From: Anaerocolumna chitinilytica
GTDB taxonomy: Bacteria > Bacillota > Clostridia > Lachnospirales > Lachnospiraceae
Length of the DNA: 64,000 bases
Reading direction: 5' to 3'
Assembly: GCF_014218355.1 (NCBI RefSeq)
Contig: NZ_AP023368.1
Location: 3,476,001-3,540,000 of the forward strand
This document shows, in pieces, positions 9,717 to 19,228 of this stretch. A program made the translations under genes and the position numbers. Within the stretch, counting starts at the first letter, position 1. The number at the start of each line of letters is the position of its first letter. Below the pieces are notes generated by a model that made no database searches, had not been told where the DNA came from, and saw nothing but the letters and a program-made list of their open reading frames with translations.

Positions 9717-10487
9717 TTACTTTAAAGTTCCGAATATATTATCTTTTCCTGTCACAATATCCTCCAGATTCGGAGGTTCATAGGCCTTTTGTATTCCCAA
9801 GCCGCTTAAGATGTACATATTGATTACCATACTGCCTGATAGGTTGCCGGTGTCAGTATCATAGGTAGCATTCAATTCTCCTATGGTCATTCTGTCATGG
9901 TTTTTATTAATATAATCGATAGCCTTTTTTAATCCAGCATAGGTTGTTTTAAAGGAAATATTTACGGCTGATTTCATGCCGATATACTTATTGGATTGAA
10001 TAGCCGCCGATAGGCTCGAATCATCTGCTCCTGTTGTATCCGAGCCTTGTGGAGCTGCTGCATTGCTTTCCTCAGTCGTATCAGTAGTTTGAGACGATGC
10101 ATTTCCATCAGCCGATCCTCCATTAGGATAAAAAATCTGATGTTCCGTAAAACCAGCAGAGGATATCTTCATATCTGCTTCATGCTCTAATCCATCCAGT
10201 ATCAATATTATATCTGCAGTGCTTAAATCCACCGGAAATTCAGCCTTGATATCCTCTATTTCCTGCTTCATCTTTAAAGTTTCCGTCTTCTTATCCTCAG
10301 CCTGGGCCTGCATTTGTGTTAATTCCTGAACCTTTGCATTTAAGGTTTCATTGGAGGTCCTTATTGCCTCCGCTGCATTCATATTCTTTAGAAAAATAAG
10401 AAAATACGATACTACTAATAAACATATTGCTGCTGCTATTAGCAAGAGTTTTTTATCTCGTTGGGTTAGTTTTGTCTCTAATTTCAT
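9717..10487 (-). CDS. pilO: Type IV pilus alignment protein PilO-like
   Basis: A 256-residue protein with a short cytoplasmic start, one membrane helix (about 16-35), a coiled coil (about 38-85), and a C-terminal alpha/beta domain. A linker rich in Thr, Ser, Ala and Gly sits at about 117-150. This is the PilO layout: it pairs with PilN in the inner-membrane alignment complex and joins the platform to the pilus. It lies 9 bases downstream of the pilM-pilN fusion gene, in the usual order M-N-O. There is no outer membrane secretin or PilP gene, as expected in a Gram-positive cell. Confidence 0.85.
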   Translation of the reverse strand: MKLETKLTQRDKKLLLIAAAICLLVVSYFLIFLKNMNAAEAIRTSNETLNAKVQELTQMQAQAEDKKTETLKMKQEIEDIKAEFPVDLSTADIILILDGLEHEADMKISSAGFTEHQIFYPNGGSADGNASSQTTDTTEESNAAAPQGSDTTGADDSSLSAAIQSNKYIGMKSAVNISFKTTYAGLKKAIDYINKNHDRMTIGELNATYDTDTGNLSGSMVINMYILSGLGIQKAYEPPNLEDIVTGKDNIFGTLK

Positions 10488-10496
10488 ATGTGTCTC

Positions 10497-12143
10497 CTAC
10501 TTCGTATTCTCTGTATTTTCAACTGTTGTTTCTGCCACCTTCCCCTCATTACGATATTGGCAGTTCACAGCAAAGGTAACCATCTTGATTCCATTCTCAT
10601 CTTCAGATTCTGCAATCGAATCAATGGATACAATACTCAACCCCTCTAGATTTCCTAACTGCAGGTAAAGTTTAGCAGCACTAAGTTTACTGTTTGTGGT
10701 AATATTCATACTAAAGCCGGTCTCATTTACCGTTAACGCTGAAACCACCGCAGTGGACGGTAATCGTTCTTCCAGTCCGGTAATTAATTGGTTCAGCTTC
10801 TCGTTTTGAGATGTTGTATCAGAATATAGCTTTGTTATACTCTGATAATCACCTAAAACACTGTTATAATCATTGTAAACACTTTCTACTGAAGATAAGT
10901 CAGCTATCTGTGCCTGCAATTTCTTTTGTTCAGCCTTTGCACCCTGAAGACTTAAGACGGATACGGAGATTAATACAACAGATATTACAAGGGAAGCAGC
11001 CAATGTCAGCATTAGAACACTGCGGCCGCTTTTTTTTGCTTCTTTCTCAATGATATCCTTTGATAAAAAGCCTATAGGCTGAAGCACAGCACCAATAACG
11101 GACATATAAGCCGTTTCATCGATTTCATCCCGGTTAATATACTTTTGAAAGATTACAGAAGAAAACCGATCCAGCTTCTTTACACCATAACCGATTTCAT
11201 TTTGAAACAGTTCCGTGATACCTTTTCCCCTGCCACCTGGTCCGGTTATATATATCTGGTCAATCTTCTTCTCCGCGAACTTCGAATTGTAATAATCCAA
11301 TACTCTGATAACATTATTTATGAGATATTTCAGGGAATCAGCAAGCTCTTCCATATGACCATATGGATTGTCGGTAATAAGGTTGTCAACTTCCGCTGCT
11401 GCCAAAGCAACTGCTGCTTCCTCTTCAAAAGCATCAGAATAATTATCAAACTCCTCTTCTTTTTCTCTTATAACCGGTCTATTATCGGATTCGGTTTCCA
11501 TAACCGGATTTACTCCATAGGGTATGGTTCTTTGCAAAATTAAAGCTTCCTGATCGATAACATGTATCAGCGTATTCTGTTCGTTGAGCTGAATAATGAA
11601 CCTTACACCTTCATTTGCTTGTCTTTTAAGTAACTGATAACTGCTGTTGCCAATATAATCGATGGCATGTATGGTAAATTTCATAATCTCGGCAAAACTG
11701 TAATAATTCTTAATTAGATTATTAGGAGCAGCAAGTAACATTAGCTTTAACTTTCTGGTTTCTTTCGTAATTATCCTCTCCAGAATGCTGTAGGATATAA
11801 TATACTCCGAAATATCCACGGGAAAATAATCCTGTGCTCCGGCATCAATAACAGGCTGAATTAATCTATCCTTGACCATTGGTATGGTAACTTCACGATT
11901 GGCAATTTTACTGGAGGAAATCGTAAATACCACATCGGTCAGCTTCATATCTGCTTCATCTAGCTTCATACGCAGTATGGTAGCCAGTACTTGTTTATTT
12001 CTGATGTATCCATCCTCAATAACATTCTCCGGGGTGGAAAAACTAATACACTTGTATACATGAGGAGTCTTTTTGCCGTAATCAATCTCACAGACCCTTG
12101 TATTGGTAACTCCAATATCAATACTTAATACTCTCTTGGCCAT
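10497..12143 (-). CDS. pilM: PilM-PilN fusion protein of the pilus assembly platform
   Basis: 548 residues. Residues 1 to about 360 form an actin-like PilM fold, starting with the phosphate-1 motif SIDIGVTNTRV and containing TGPGGRGKG near 300. After a basic stretch comes one membrane helix (about 375-397), a coiled coil, and an alpha/beta domain of PilN type. PilM normally binds the cytoplasmic tail of PilN; here both seem to be one polypeptide. There is no separate pilN gene before pilO. An acidic Glu-rich insertion occurs at about residues 217-252. Fusion is called from layout and length (PilM alone is about 350 residues). Confidence 0.85.
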   Translation of the reverse strand: MAKRVLSIDIGVTNTRVCEIDYGKKTPHVYKCISFSTPENVIEDGYIRNKQVLATILRMKLDEADMKLTDVVFTISSSKIANREVTIPMVKDRLIQPVIDAGAQDYFPVDISEYIISYSILERIITKETRKLKLMLLAAPNNLIKNYYSFAEIMKFTIHAIDYIGNSSYQLLKRQANEGVRFIIQLNEQNTLIHVIDQEALILQRTIPYGVNPVMETESDNRPVIREKEEEFDNYSDAFEEEAAVALAAAEVDNLITDNPYGHMEELADSLKYLINNVIRVLDYYNSKFAEKKIDQIYITGPGGRGKGITELFQNEIGYGVKKLDRFSSVIFQKYINRDEIDETAYMSVIGAVLQPIGFLSKDIIEKEAKKSGRSVLMLTLAASLVISVVLISVSVLSLQGAKAEQKKLQAQIADLSSVESVYNDYNSVLGDYQSITKLYSDTTSQNEKLNQLITGLEERLPSTAVVSALTVNETGFSMNITTNSKLSAAKLYLQLGNLEGLSIVSIDSIAESEDENGIKMVTFAVNCQYRNEGKVAETTVENTENTK

Positions 12144-12248
12144 CTAATAGTCTCCTTATTGTTGCATCTCTCTTATTTTTCCATGGCAGAACATAGAACT
12201 AAGTCAACTAACTTTCTATACACTGCAACAAAAAAATACCTCTAACCT

Positions 12249-13004
12249 TTACCTCACGCCGCATATATGAAGATACCAGTTTATAAAGACTTCGCCATAC
12301 AGCATATTTACAAAGATGCCCATTGCCAGATAGGGGCCGAATGCCAATACCCTATCAGCCTTACTAACCTTCATGCGAATAACATGCAGAACAGAGCCAA
12401 GCAGGCATCCAAAAATAAAAGCTAGCAAGATCAGCTTCCATCCTAAAACCAGACCTGCCGCCGCCATTAATTTAATATCTCCTCCGCCGATTCCTCTTCC
12501 CTTTGTCAGGAAATATAACAACAGCAAAAAAAGACTGACGGTACAAAAGCCCAAAACGTAATTAACCCAGTCTGTCCAATCCAATCCCATACGGATTAGT
12601 CCCAATATTCCGATGAAAACATTAATTCCAAAAGGAATCTCATAAGTACGAAAATCAATGATACTAAGCACCAGCAAAGCAGAGGTCATCAGACAATAAA
12701 TAATACTGACGAAATTGAAGCCATTTACCAGGAAAATGCTACAATACAACAGTGCATTGAATAACTCTACCAAGGGGTACTGCAGGGACAGACGGGTTTT
12801 ACATTTTCTGCATTTTCCGCCTAATATTATAAAGCTAAAGAAAGGAACCAAATCATACCACTTTATCTGCGTTTTGCAGTGCATACAATGAGAGCGGGTC
12901 GTTACAATATTCTCATTCCGGGGTATCCGATAAATGCAGACATTTAGAAAGCTGCCGATAAGGAGACCATATAGGAAAATGATTATGTATAAGAATAGGA
13001 GCAT
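12249..13004 (-). CDS. pilD: Prepilin peptidase / N-methyltransferase PilD
   Basis: 251 residues, polytopic. It has the N-terminal methyltransferase-region signature (GSFLNVCIYRIPR), two zinc-binding Cys pairs (C40/C43 and C65/C68), and the two catalytic aspartates of GXGD-type aspartyl proteases: D117 in SIIDFRTYEIP and D176 in GIGGGDIKLM. The enzyme cleaves prepilin leaders after Gly and methylates the new N-terminus. All five pilin-like proteins in this operon are substrates by motif. It is encoded 26 bases after the major pilin gene and is complete. Confidence 0.93.
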   Translation of the reverse strand: MLLFLYIIIFLYGLLIGSFLNVCIYRIPRNENIVTTRSHCMHCKTQIKWYDLVPFFSFIILGGKCRKCKTRLSLQYPLVELFNALLYCSIFLVNGFNFVSIIYCLMTSALLVLSIIDFRTYEIPFGINVFIGILGLIRMGLDWTDWVNYVLGFCTVSLFLLLLYFLTKGRGIGGGDIKLMAAAGLVLGWKLILLAFIFGCLLGSVLHVIRMKVSKADRVLAFGPYLAMGIFVNMLYGEVFINWYLHICGVR

Positions 13005-13030
13005 GGTATGATTGGGTCCTTTCAGGATTA

Positions 13031-13543
13031 TTAGAGAGTTCCTACTACATCTTTAAATACATCATCATATGATGATGTTGCTTGTGATGTTGTTACAGTA
13101 ATTTTTTTATTTGTCAAATCTACTGTTATTGTTATTCCATTTATATCTTTACCTGCTTTGGAACTCAAGCTTGTTTTAAATGTTGTAATATTTGTATAAC
13201 CAGTTAAAGTCTTTACCTCATTATATATTATAAGAGCATCGCCTGTAGGTGCTGTTGTATCAGTTGTAGCATTTAATGTGAAACTTATAGTTCCTGTAGT
13301 TGCAGAAATATCAGCAGCATTTGATGCATAAGCAGTTGTTGCTGCAGTGCAAAAACCACTAATTACTTGAAAATCTTTTGCCTGTCTGGATTTCTCAATA
13401 TATGGCAACACCTGTGTACCAACAACACCAACCAGAATTGCCATAATAGCAATTACGATAATCAACTCCACTAATGAAAACCCTTTGTTTTTCTTCTTCT
13501 CTTTTGTTCCCTGAACCGGAATCATCTCAATTACTTTTTCCAT
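13031..13543 (-). CDS. pilA: Major type IV pilin (PilA-like)
   Basis: 170 residues from the ATG at 13543, chosen because AAGGAG lies nine bases upstream; an ATG at 13561 has no ribosome site. The 21-residue leader ends KNKG, followed by FSLVE with Glu at +5 and a typical alpha1-N helix (IIVIAIMAILVGVVGTQ). The body is Thr/Ser/Ala-rich with few charges, as in small clostridial pilins. Being the only short pilin directly followed by pilD and preceded by pilC, it is the likely major subunit. Its codon use (many GTT, GCT/GCA and ACA) looks more AT-rich than the neighbouring genes, which may reflect high expression or transfer. Confidence 0.85.
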   Translation of the reverse strand: MEKVIEMIPVQGTKEKKKNKGFSLVELIIVIAIMAILVGVVGTQVLPYIEKSRQAKDFQVISGFCTAATTAYASNAADISATTGTISFTLNATTDTTAPTGDALIIYNEVKTLTGYTNITTFKTSLSSKAGKDINGITITVDLTNKKITVTTSQATSSYDDVFKDVVGTL

Positions 13544-13611
13544 TATAAACTTCTCCTTCATTGTAATTTATTTATTAAAAATGGCTATCCTGGCAGCAGC
13601 CATGTTTAAAC

Positions 13612-14826
13612 TTAAGCCTTCTCGATACTGCTATACAGACTCATCATTGGCGACATAATTGCCATTATGATGGTTCCTACTACCAATGCTAATATGACAA
13701 TAATAAGAGGTTCTAAAACTGTGGTCAGAGCTTTTGTCGCAGCTTCTACTTCCTCATCATAGTAATCTGCCACACGATCCAGCATACTTTCCATGTTACC
13801 GGTTTCTTCTCCGATGTTTATCATGTGATAAACCATGGGAGGAAAGATGCCTGAATACTCCAAAGGTTTTGATAAGGGAACTCCTCTTGCTACCTCTTCA
13901 CTGGCATTTATAAGACATTTCTTCACAATAATATTGTCCATGGTTCTTGCGGTAATCTGAAGTGCTTCAATTAAAGGGATTCCTGCCGTTATCATGGTGC
14001 TAAGGGTTCTTGTAAGTCTTGCAGAGGAGGACTTAATAATCAAGCTACCAAACAGAGGGACCTTAAGAGCAATCCTTCCTAACACTTCAGCACTGGCTGG
14101 ATTTTTCCTCAAAGCGATAAATCCCCCGACAACGATGGCGATTATGAGTAAGAGCAGCCACCATTTACTTACCATAAAATTACTGATATTTACTACGAAC
14201 TGTGTGATGGCAGGTAATTTGGTTCCGATGCTGTCAAACATGGCTATAAAGTTTGGAACCACAACAGTCATCATAATACTAATTGCGCCAACAGCTACAA
14301 TACAGATTACCATGGGGTAAATCATTGCCTGCTTAATCAGCCCTTTTAATTTGGAATCCTTTTCAAAGTGCAGTGCCATTCGCTCAAAGGTAACCTCAAG
14401 ACTTCCTGTAGCTTCTCCAGCTTCTACCATATTCACGAGTATAGGGGGAAAGACTTTTGGCTGTAAACCCATAGACTGAGCCAGTGTCTCACCTTTTTCT
14501 ACGGAAGCCTGTATCTCCCGGATTGCATTCTTCATGCGCTTCTTTTCTGTCTGGTCGCCTAACATTTGTAAAGCGCTGATAATCGTAACACCGGCAGACA
14601 ATATACTGGCAAACTGTCTGCAAAATATGCTTAAATCTCTGGCTTTTACACCATTTCCGATATCAAAGTTTAAATCTTTGGTTAAAAGGGACTGTTCCTT
14701 CACAGATAGAGGTATCATCCCGTCTGCCTTAAGGGCGGAGGTTACTTTATCCGCACTATCTCCTACCATGGAACCATGTTTTTCTTTTCCCATGGGGTCT
14801 ATAATTACATAACTAAAACTTGCCAA
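13612..14826 (-). CDS. pilC: Type IV pilus inner-membrane platform protein PilC
   Basis: 404 residues, the usual length of PilC/GspF. Two homologous cytoplasmic domains (about 65-190 and 265-385) are each followed by hydrophobic helices (about 167-190, 215-235, 370-395). The GspF signatures FCRQFASILSAGVTI and LTRTLSTMITAGIPLI occur at the starts of the two domains, and each is followed by a GE-T-G-like motif (EAGEATGSLE and NIGEETGNME). PilC transfers ATPase motion to pilin addition and removal. It is 20 bases downstream of pilT and 68 bases upstream of the major pilin. Confidence 0.92.
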   Translation of the reverse strand: MASFSYVIIDPMGKEKHGSMVGDSADKVTSALKADGMIPLSVKEQSLLTKDLNFDIGNGVKARDLSIFCRQFASILSAGVTIISALQMLGDQTEKKRMKNAIREIQASVEKGETLAQSMGLQPKVFPPILVNMVEAGEATGSLEVTFERMALHFEKDSKLKGLIKQAMIYPMVICIVAVGAISIMMTVVVPNFIAMFDSIGTKLPAITQFVVNISNFMVSKWWLLLLIIAIVVGGFIALRKNPASAEVLGRIALKVPLFGSLIIKSSSARLTRTLSTMITAGIPLIEALQITARTMDNIIVKKCLINASEEVARGVPLSKPLEYSGIFPPMVYHMINIGEETGNMESMLDRVADYYDEEVEAATKALTTVLEPLIIVILALVVGTIIMAIMSPMMSLYSSIEKA

Positions 14827-14846
14827 GAACCTTCCTCCCTCCTATG

Positions 14847-15902
14847 TCAAAATAATTTTCTGTCCAATGCAGCGGGATCCTGAGCAAAGTTGATTGCCTT
14901 ATCAGCTGCAATCCTGCCCCTTAAATAAAGCTCATAGATTGCATCATCCATTGTCTGCATCCCTGCTTTTTTGCTGGTTTGTATGATGGATGGAATCTGG
15001 TGGGTCTTAGCCTCGCGGATTAAATTCCTGATTGCATTTGTAGCATGCATGACTTCATAAGCTGCTACTCTCCCCTTGCTGTCAGCGGTGGGAATTAACT
15101 GCTGGGAAATGACCGATTCAAGTACAGAAGCAAGCTGTATTCGTATCTGCTGCTGTTGATGAGGCGGGAAAACATCTATAACACGATCAATGGTGGCGGC
15201 AGCTCCTATGGTATGCAGGGTGGATAATACCAGATGTCCGGTTTCCGCAGCTGTGATTGCCGTAGCTATGGTATCCAGATCTCTCATCTCCCCTACCAGA
15301 ATAACATCCGGATCCTCTCTTAGAGCAGCTCTTAAGGCATTGGCGTAAGAATAGGTATCCAAACCGATTTCTCTCTGATTCACGACTGCTTTTTTATGAT
15401 TATGCAGGTATTCGATAGGATCTTCCAGGGTAATTACATGGGTGTTATAGGTACTGTTTATGATATCAATCAGTGAAGCCAAGGTGGTGGATTTACCACT
15501 GCCAGTAGGTCCGGTTACCAGAACCAGACCTCTTTTCTTCTTCGTTAATTCAATTACGGACTCCGGCACCCCTAAGTCGCTGGCCTGAGGTATAATTGTT
15601 CCCACAAGTCTCATTACCATTGCGACAGAGCCTCTCTGTTTAAATATATTTACACGGTATCTTCCTAGCCCTGGAATGGAATAAGAGAAGTCTGCTTCTC
15701 CTTTCTCCTCCAGAACTTTTTTAAAATGTTCCGGTGTAATTGACAGAACTAGTGCCATGGTATCATCCGGAAGCATTTTATTGTAATTTAAGTCCGTCAG
15801 TTCTCCATTAATTCTAACTTTCGGTGCTATCCCTACGGTCACATGAAGATCTGAGGCTCCGCATTGTTTTGCTATGGTCAATAATTCATTTATTGTTATC
15901 AT
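14847..15902 (-). CDS. pilT: Pilus retraction ATPase PilT
   Basis: 351 residues. It has a PAS-like N-terminal domain starting INELLTIAKQCGASDLHV, Walker A GPTGSGKSTT (about residue 130), an Asp box, Walker B DPDVILVGEMRD (about 198), a His box (LVLSTLHTIGA), and the AIRNLIREAKTHQI motif, close to the AIRNLIRE signature of PilT retraction ATPases. Its presence indicates dynamic, retractable pili and likely twitching or DNA uptake, not only static fibres. It lies 69 bases downstream of pilB. Confidence 0.95.
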   Translation of the reverse strand: MITINELLTIAKQCGASDLHVTVGIAPKVRINGELTDLNYNKMLPDDTMALVLSITPEHFKKVLEEKGEADFSYSIPGLGRYRVNIFKQRGSVAMVMRLVGTIIPQASDLGVPESVIELTKKKRGLVLVTGPTGSGKSTTLASLIDIINSTYNTHVITLEDPIEYLHNHKKAVVNQREIGLDTYSYANALRAALREDPDVILVGEMRDLDTIATAITAAETGHLVLSTLHTIGAAATIDRVIDVFPPHQQQQIRIQLASVLESVISQQLIPTADSKGRVAAYEVMHATNAIRNLIREAKTHQIPSIIQTSKKAGMQTMDDAIYELYLRGRIAADKAINFAQDPAALDRKLF

Positions 15903-15971
15903 TTTATGTACCTTATCCTAAGTTTGTTTATCAGATATTGAAATAACTAATAATCTTATACATGTACTTTA

Positions 15972-17696
15972 TTATTCAAAAGAAATCTTCTTCATTTCAT
16001 CAATGGTAGTGATTCCATCCAGAACATATCTGGTGGCACTCATTCGAATGGTGTCCATTCCTTCTCTTAGAGCAATCTGTTTGATTTCCTCCGCACCGGT
16101 ACGCTTACTGATAGCTTCCTTAAGCTGAGGGGAAACCGGCATTATTTCATATACACCGATACGTCCATAGAATCCGGTATTATTACAATGGTTACAACCG
16201 CAAGAACTGGCTTCATAAATTTGATGTTCCCGCTCTTTCGGTATTCCGAGTAACTCTCTCTCAAGCAGAGTGGTCTCCCTTAATACTTTACATTTCGGAC
16301 ATAGTCTCCTCACCAAACGCTGAGCTATAACTCCTACGGTGGAATCTGCTATCAGATATGGTTCCACCCCCATATCAACCAGACGGGTAATGGTACTGGC
16401 GGCACTATTGGTGTGCAGGGTACTAACTACCAGATGCCCTGTGATGGAAGCCTTAACGGCTATTTCTGCGGTTTCACTGTCACGTATCTCACCAATCATG
16501 ATGATATCCGGGTCTTGCCTTAAGATAGAACGCAGTGCCGATGCAAAGGTCAGCTCGGCTTTTGAATTCACCTGCACCTGATTTACCCCGTTGATATTCG
16601 CTTCAACGGGATCCTCAACAGTAACAATATTGACCCCTTCGGTGTTAAGTTCGCTCAATACGGTATATAAGGTAGTGGATTTACCGCTTCCGGTCGGACC
16701 GGTAACCAGTATCATACCATGCGGATTCTCCAGTATCCTGTCAAATCGCTTTAATTCTTCCTCTGAAAATCCCAATTCCCGCTTGTCCTTTGTAAGACCT
16801 TCCTTCGTGGTGAGACGCATAACTACTTTTTCACCGAATACGGTGGGAAGGATAGAAACACGGATATCATATTCTCTTCGGTCTACAATATGAGTAATAC
16901 GGCCATCCTGAGGTTTTCTTTTCTCAGAAATATCCATTCCGCCGATTATTTTTATTCTTGCTATAATTGCGGGTAAAAGTTCCACATCATAGCGCATGGC
17001 CTCTTTTAGTACCCCATCCACTCGAAAGCGAATTCTTACCTGCCTGCTCAAGGCTTCAATATGTATATCGCTGGCTCTCTGTCTTGCTGCCTGTTCTATT
17101 ATTTTAGTAACCAACTGCACGATAGGTGCATTGTTTACATCTTCATTTTGAGCATTCTCTTCCTTTTCCTTGGAAGCGTATTGTTCCTGACGTTCTCTGG
17201 TATACCGTTCAGCTACCTTCATGGCTTCTGCATTGCCATAATACCTGTCTATAGCAGCTGCTATATCTTTATGAGTGGATACCGCCGGTTCAATCTGATA
17301 ATTGGTAACAATGGAAATATCGTCGATCGCAATAATATCCAACGGGTCTGACATGGCGACCCTTAATATTCCCGGATTGTTTTTATTAAAGGCAAAAGGA
17401 ATAAGGGTATACCTTCTTAAAACAGATTCATCCACCAGAGCAATAATCTCTTCCGGGATACTGATATCGGATAAGGTGACCATATCGATATTCATTTGGT
17501 GGTGGAGTGCATTCGCAATCTGCTCCTCTGTTGTTATCCCCATATCTATAAGCGTCATGCCAAGCTTTTGCTGCTTCTCTTTTTGCTTCATTAGTGCCTC
17601 AGATAATTCTCGTTCACTAAGCACCCCGGCATCTACCAGAAGATCACCCAAACGTTTCTTCTTCCTAACAACTCCCTGAGTCAAATTGTTCAACAA
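15972..17696 (-). CDS. pilB: Pilus extension ATPase PilB
   Basis: 574 residues. An N-terminal GSPII_E_N/MshEN-type domain (about 1-160) is followed by the secretion ATPase core with Walker A GPTGSGKSTTLYT (about 332), Walker B DPDIIMIGEIRD (about 390) and a zinc-binding tetracysteine site (CPKC near 464 and CNHC near 499). It powers pilus extension. The start is a TTG at 17696, supported by AAGGTGG seven bases upstream; a second TTG follows at once. It is the first gene of the operon, about 95 bases after a strong promoter. MshEN domains in some PilB proteins bind c-di-GMP; I did not confirm the binding residues here. Confidence 0.94.
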   Translation of the reverse strand: MLNNLTQGVVRKKKRLGDLLVDAGVLSERELSEALMKQKEKQQKLGMTLIDMGITTEEQIANALHHQMNIDMVTLSDISIPEEIIALVDESVLRRYTLIPFAFNKNNPGILRVAMSDPLDIIAIDDISIVTNYQIEPAVSTHKDIAAAIDRYYGNAEAMKVAERYTRERQEQYASKEKEENAQNEDVNNAPIVQLVTKIIEQAARQRASDIHIEALSRQVRIRFRVDGVLKEAMRYDVELLPAIIARIKIIGGMDISEKRKPQDGRITHIVDRREYDIRVSILPTVFGEKVVMRLTTKEGLTKDKRELGFSEEELKRFDRILENPHGMILVTGPTGSGKSTTLYTVLSELNTEGVNIVTVEDPVEANINGVNQVQVNSKAELTFASALRSILRQDPDIIMIGEIRDSETAEIAVKASITGHLVVSTLHTNSAASTITRLVDMGVEPYLIADSTVGVIAQRLVRRLCPKCKVLRETTLLERELLGIPKEREHQIYEASSCGCNHCNNTGFYGRIGVYEIMPVSPQLKEAISKRTGAEEIKQIALREGMDTIRMSATRYVLDGITTIDEMKKISFE

Positions 17697-17779
17697 ATTT
17701 CTTCCACCTTCATCAGCCTAATCTATTAAATATAATCAATTTACAATTTATACCAAACATGTGTTCTAATAAAGTCAAT

Positions 17780-17793
17780 AGGACTTTAGTCCT
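17780..17793. promoter_or_regulatory. Palindromic operator-like site over the pil operon start point
   Basis: AGGACT (17780-17785) and AGTCCT (17788-17793) form a perfect six-base dyad with a TT centre. It begins six bases downstream of the -10 box of the pil promoter, so it should cover the transcription start. It could bind a repressor or form a short hairpin at the 5' end of the mRNA. Confidence 0.4.
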
Positions 17794-17798
17794 GTCTT

Positions 17799-17828
17799 AT
17801 TATACCTATTTAGCCTAATTTTTGTCAA
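17799..17828 (-). promoter_or_regulatory. Strong sigma-A promoter of the type IV pilus operon
   Basis: Consensus boxes on the minus strand: TTGACA (17828-17823), 18 bases, TATAAT (17804-17799). The expected start point is near 17792, giving a leader of about 95 bases before the pilB TTG codon. No c-di-GMP riboswitch is recognisable in this leader. The 515-base gap 17697-18211 contains this promoter, the dyad above, a terminator for the next operon, and otherwise AT-rich sequence. Confidence 0.75.
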
Positions 17829-18007
17829 TACTCCAATCCATAAAATACCAAATATTTTACTCATTTTTCCTTAATTTTATCCTGGAGCAAGTTTGCAAAG
17901 ATAGATATTTCAACGTGTTCAGGGTTTTTACATATTTTTACTATATTTATAAATGCCAATTTGCTTATAGAGCAAATATGAAATAACTTCTGAAATAATT
18001 ATGCGAC

Positions 18008-18057
18008 AAAAAATAGGGTATTAACATGAATTTATTGTAAAATTCCTGTAATACCCT
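18008..18057 (-). terminator. Terminator of the exopolysaccharide locus
   Basis: AGGGTATTA (18015-18023) pairs with TAATACCCT (18049-18057), and an inner GAATTT/AAATTC stem extends the hairpin. On the minus strand it is followed by six T residues (18013-18008). It is 155 bases downstream of the GT8 stop codon, with AT-rich sequence between. Confidence 0.75.
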
Positions 18058-18211
18058 TCCATATAAAAATTATATTTATTTTAAGATAATATTGTTATTT
18101 TATGATATGAAAAATAATATCTTATTAATTGCATCAGGACATAAATAACATACCAAAGCAAAACAACGGCTAAACTTTAGCTGCCTATTGACATATGAAA
18201 TTCATGTCTTC

Positions 18212-19198
18212 TTAATCTCTAACATGGCTAAGCAAACTAATAAAACGATAAACCAGCTCTGAGACAAACAGTGGTGCATGCCTATAAAAACTCGAAAATA
18301 ACTTCACAGAAAACTTCCTGCTATCCTGTTGAAGTGTTTCCTCCTTCCAGGGAGATGCTTTTGCAATCCTTCTATATTCCTTTCGCATAGGATGTGTACA
18401 GTTTTCTTCCCAGGGTCTGCCTACCAAACCTGTGGTAAAATGTAAAATAGCCGGATTTCTTTTTGCCTCTTCTAACTCTGCCTGTGTATAAAAGCTGTCC
18501 AAAAAGTATATACGCTTGATGGTCTTTGCAGAAAATGAATAGATATTAGCAAATGCATTGTACCTGGGAGCAAGAATGCGCTTTTTATTCCTGCAGACAC
18601 CATTGATGGTTCCCTGGTCATGGTGAGGCACATTACCATTGTGTTTTCGGATAAAATCCATAAACTGCTTCTCCATCTCCTCTTCCCGCCAACTGTACAG
18701 ATTGATCAGTATCGCCCCCGCATTCACATAAGATTCCTGAGGCTCCATTCCAATCTTCTTTAAGAAAAAGCTGTCTACGGTATCCCGAACTCCTGCGACC
18801 ATATACCCCTTCAAATCCACTGTCCATAAATCCTTCAGATTATCTCGGATAATGGTATCACAATCCAGATACAAAATTCTGTCATAAATCTTAGGAATAA
18901 TCGATGCTAAAAACAGCCTCGCATAAGAAGCAATTGCTATCTTTCTGGTTCCCATATTTAATTGAAGCCCTGAAACTGCCGCTTCCATTGATATAAAATT
19001 AATCTCTCTGTTATATTCCTTCGCAATCCATTCAAGTTTTTCTCTGTTAGGATTCCCTATTCCGCAATCCATCACAAATACTATGATTTCTGTGAAGTCT
19101 ATATTCGACTGAAACAATGACAGCATGGAAATACCAAGATATTTTGCATACTTATCATCAGCTGCATAAGCAACGCACAACTTTTGATTCTGATCCAT
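18212..19198 (-). CDS. Glycosyltransferase family 8 protein
   Basis: 328 residues from the ATG at 19198, preferred because AAAAGGAG lies six bases upstream; the ATG at 19216 has a poorly placed site. The GT8 features are an N-terminal CVAYAADDKYAKYLGISM strand-helix unit, the DxD metal site in RILYLDCDTI, the NAGAILINLYSWR motif, and HHDQGTIN. GT8 enzymes are retaining sugar transferases using UDP-glucose, UDP-galactose or similar donors. As the last gene of the locus it probably adds a side-chain sugar. It follows the acyltransferase gene by about 30 bases. Confidence 0.88.
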   Translation of the reverse strand: MDQNQKLCVAYAADDKYAKYLGISMLSLFQSNIDFTEIIVFVMDCGIGNPNREKLEWIAKEYNREINFISMEAAVSGLQLNMGTRKIAIASYARLFLASIIPKIYDRILYLDCDTIIRDNLKDLWTVDLKGYMVAGVRDTVDSFFLKKIGMEPQESYVNAGAILINLYSWREEEMEKQFMDFIRKHNGNVPHHDQGTINGVCRNKKRILAPRYNAFANIYSFSAKTIKRIYFLDSFYTQAELEEAKRNPAILHFTTGLVGRPWEENCTHPMRKEYRRIAKASPWKEETLQQDSRKFSVKLFSSFYRHAPLFVSELVYRFISLLSHVRD

Positions 19199-19228
19199 CC
19201 ATTTCTCCTTTTCCATAAACTCCCGGCC

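Noticed and set aside
11145..11543. Long open frame antisense to the pilM-pilN gene
   Set aside because: It lies wholly inside a well-supported gene, and its translation shows no family pattern or ribosome site.
17697..17800. c-di-GMP riboswitch before the pilus operon
   Set aside because: The leader is about 95 bases and I see none of the conserved GEMM-type cores; the same is true for the short pel leader.
18058..18211. Small RNA or second terminator just after the GT8 gene
   Set aside because: Only a short GCTAAA/TTTAGC dyad and AT-rich imperfect repeats are visible, without a T tract or a promoter.
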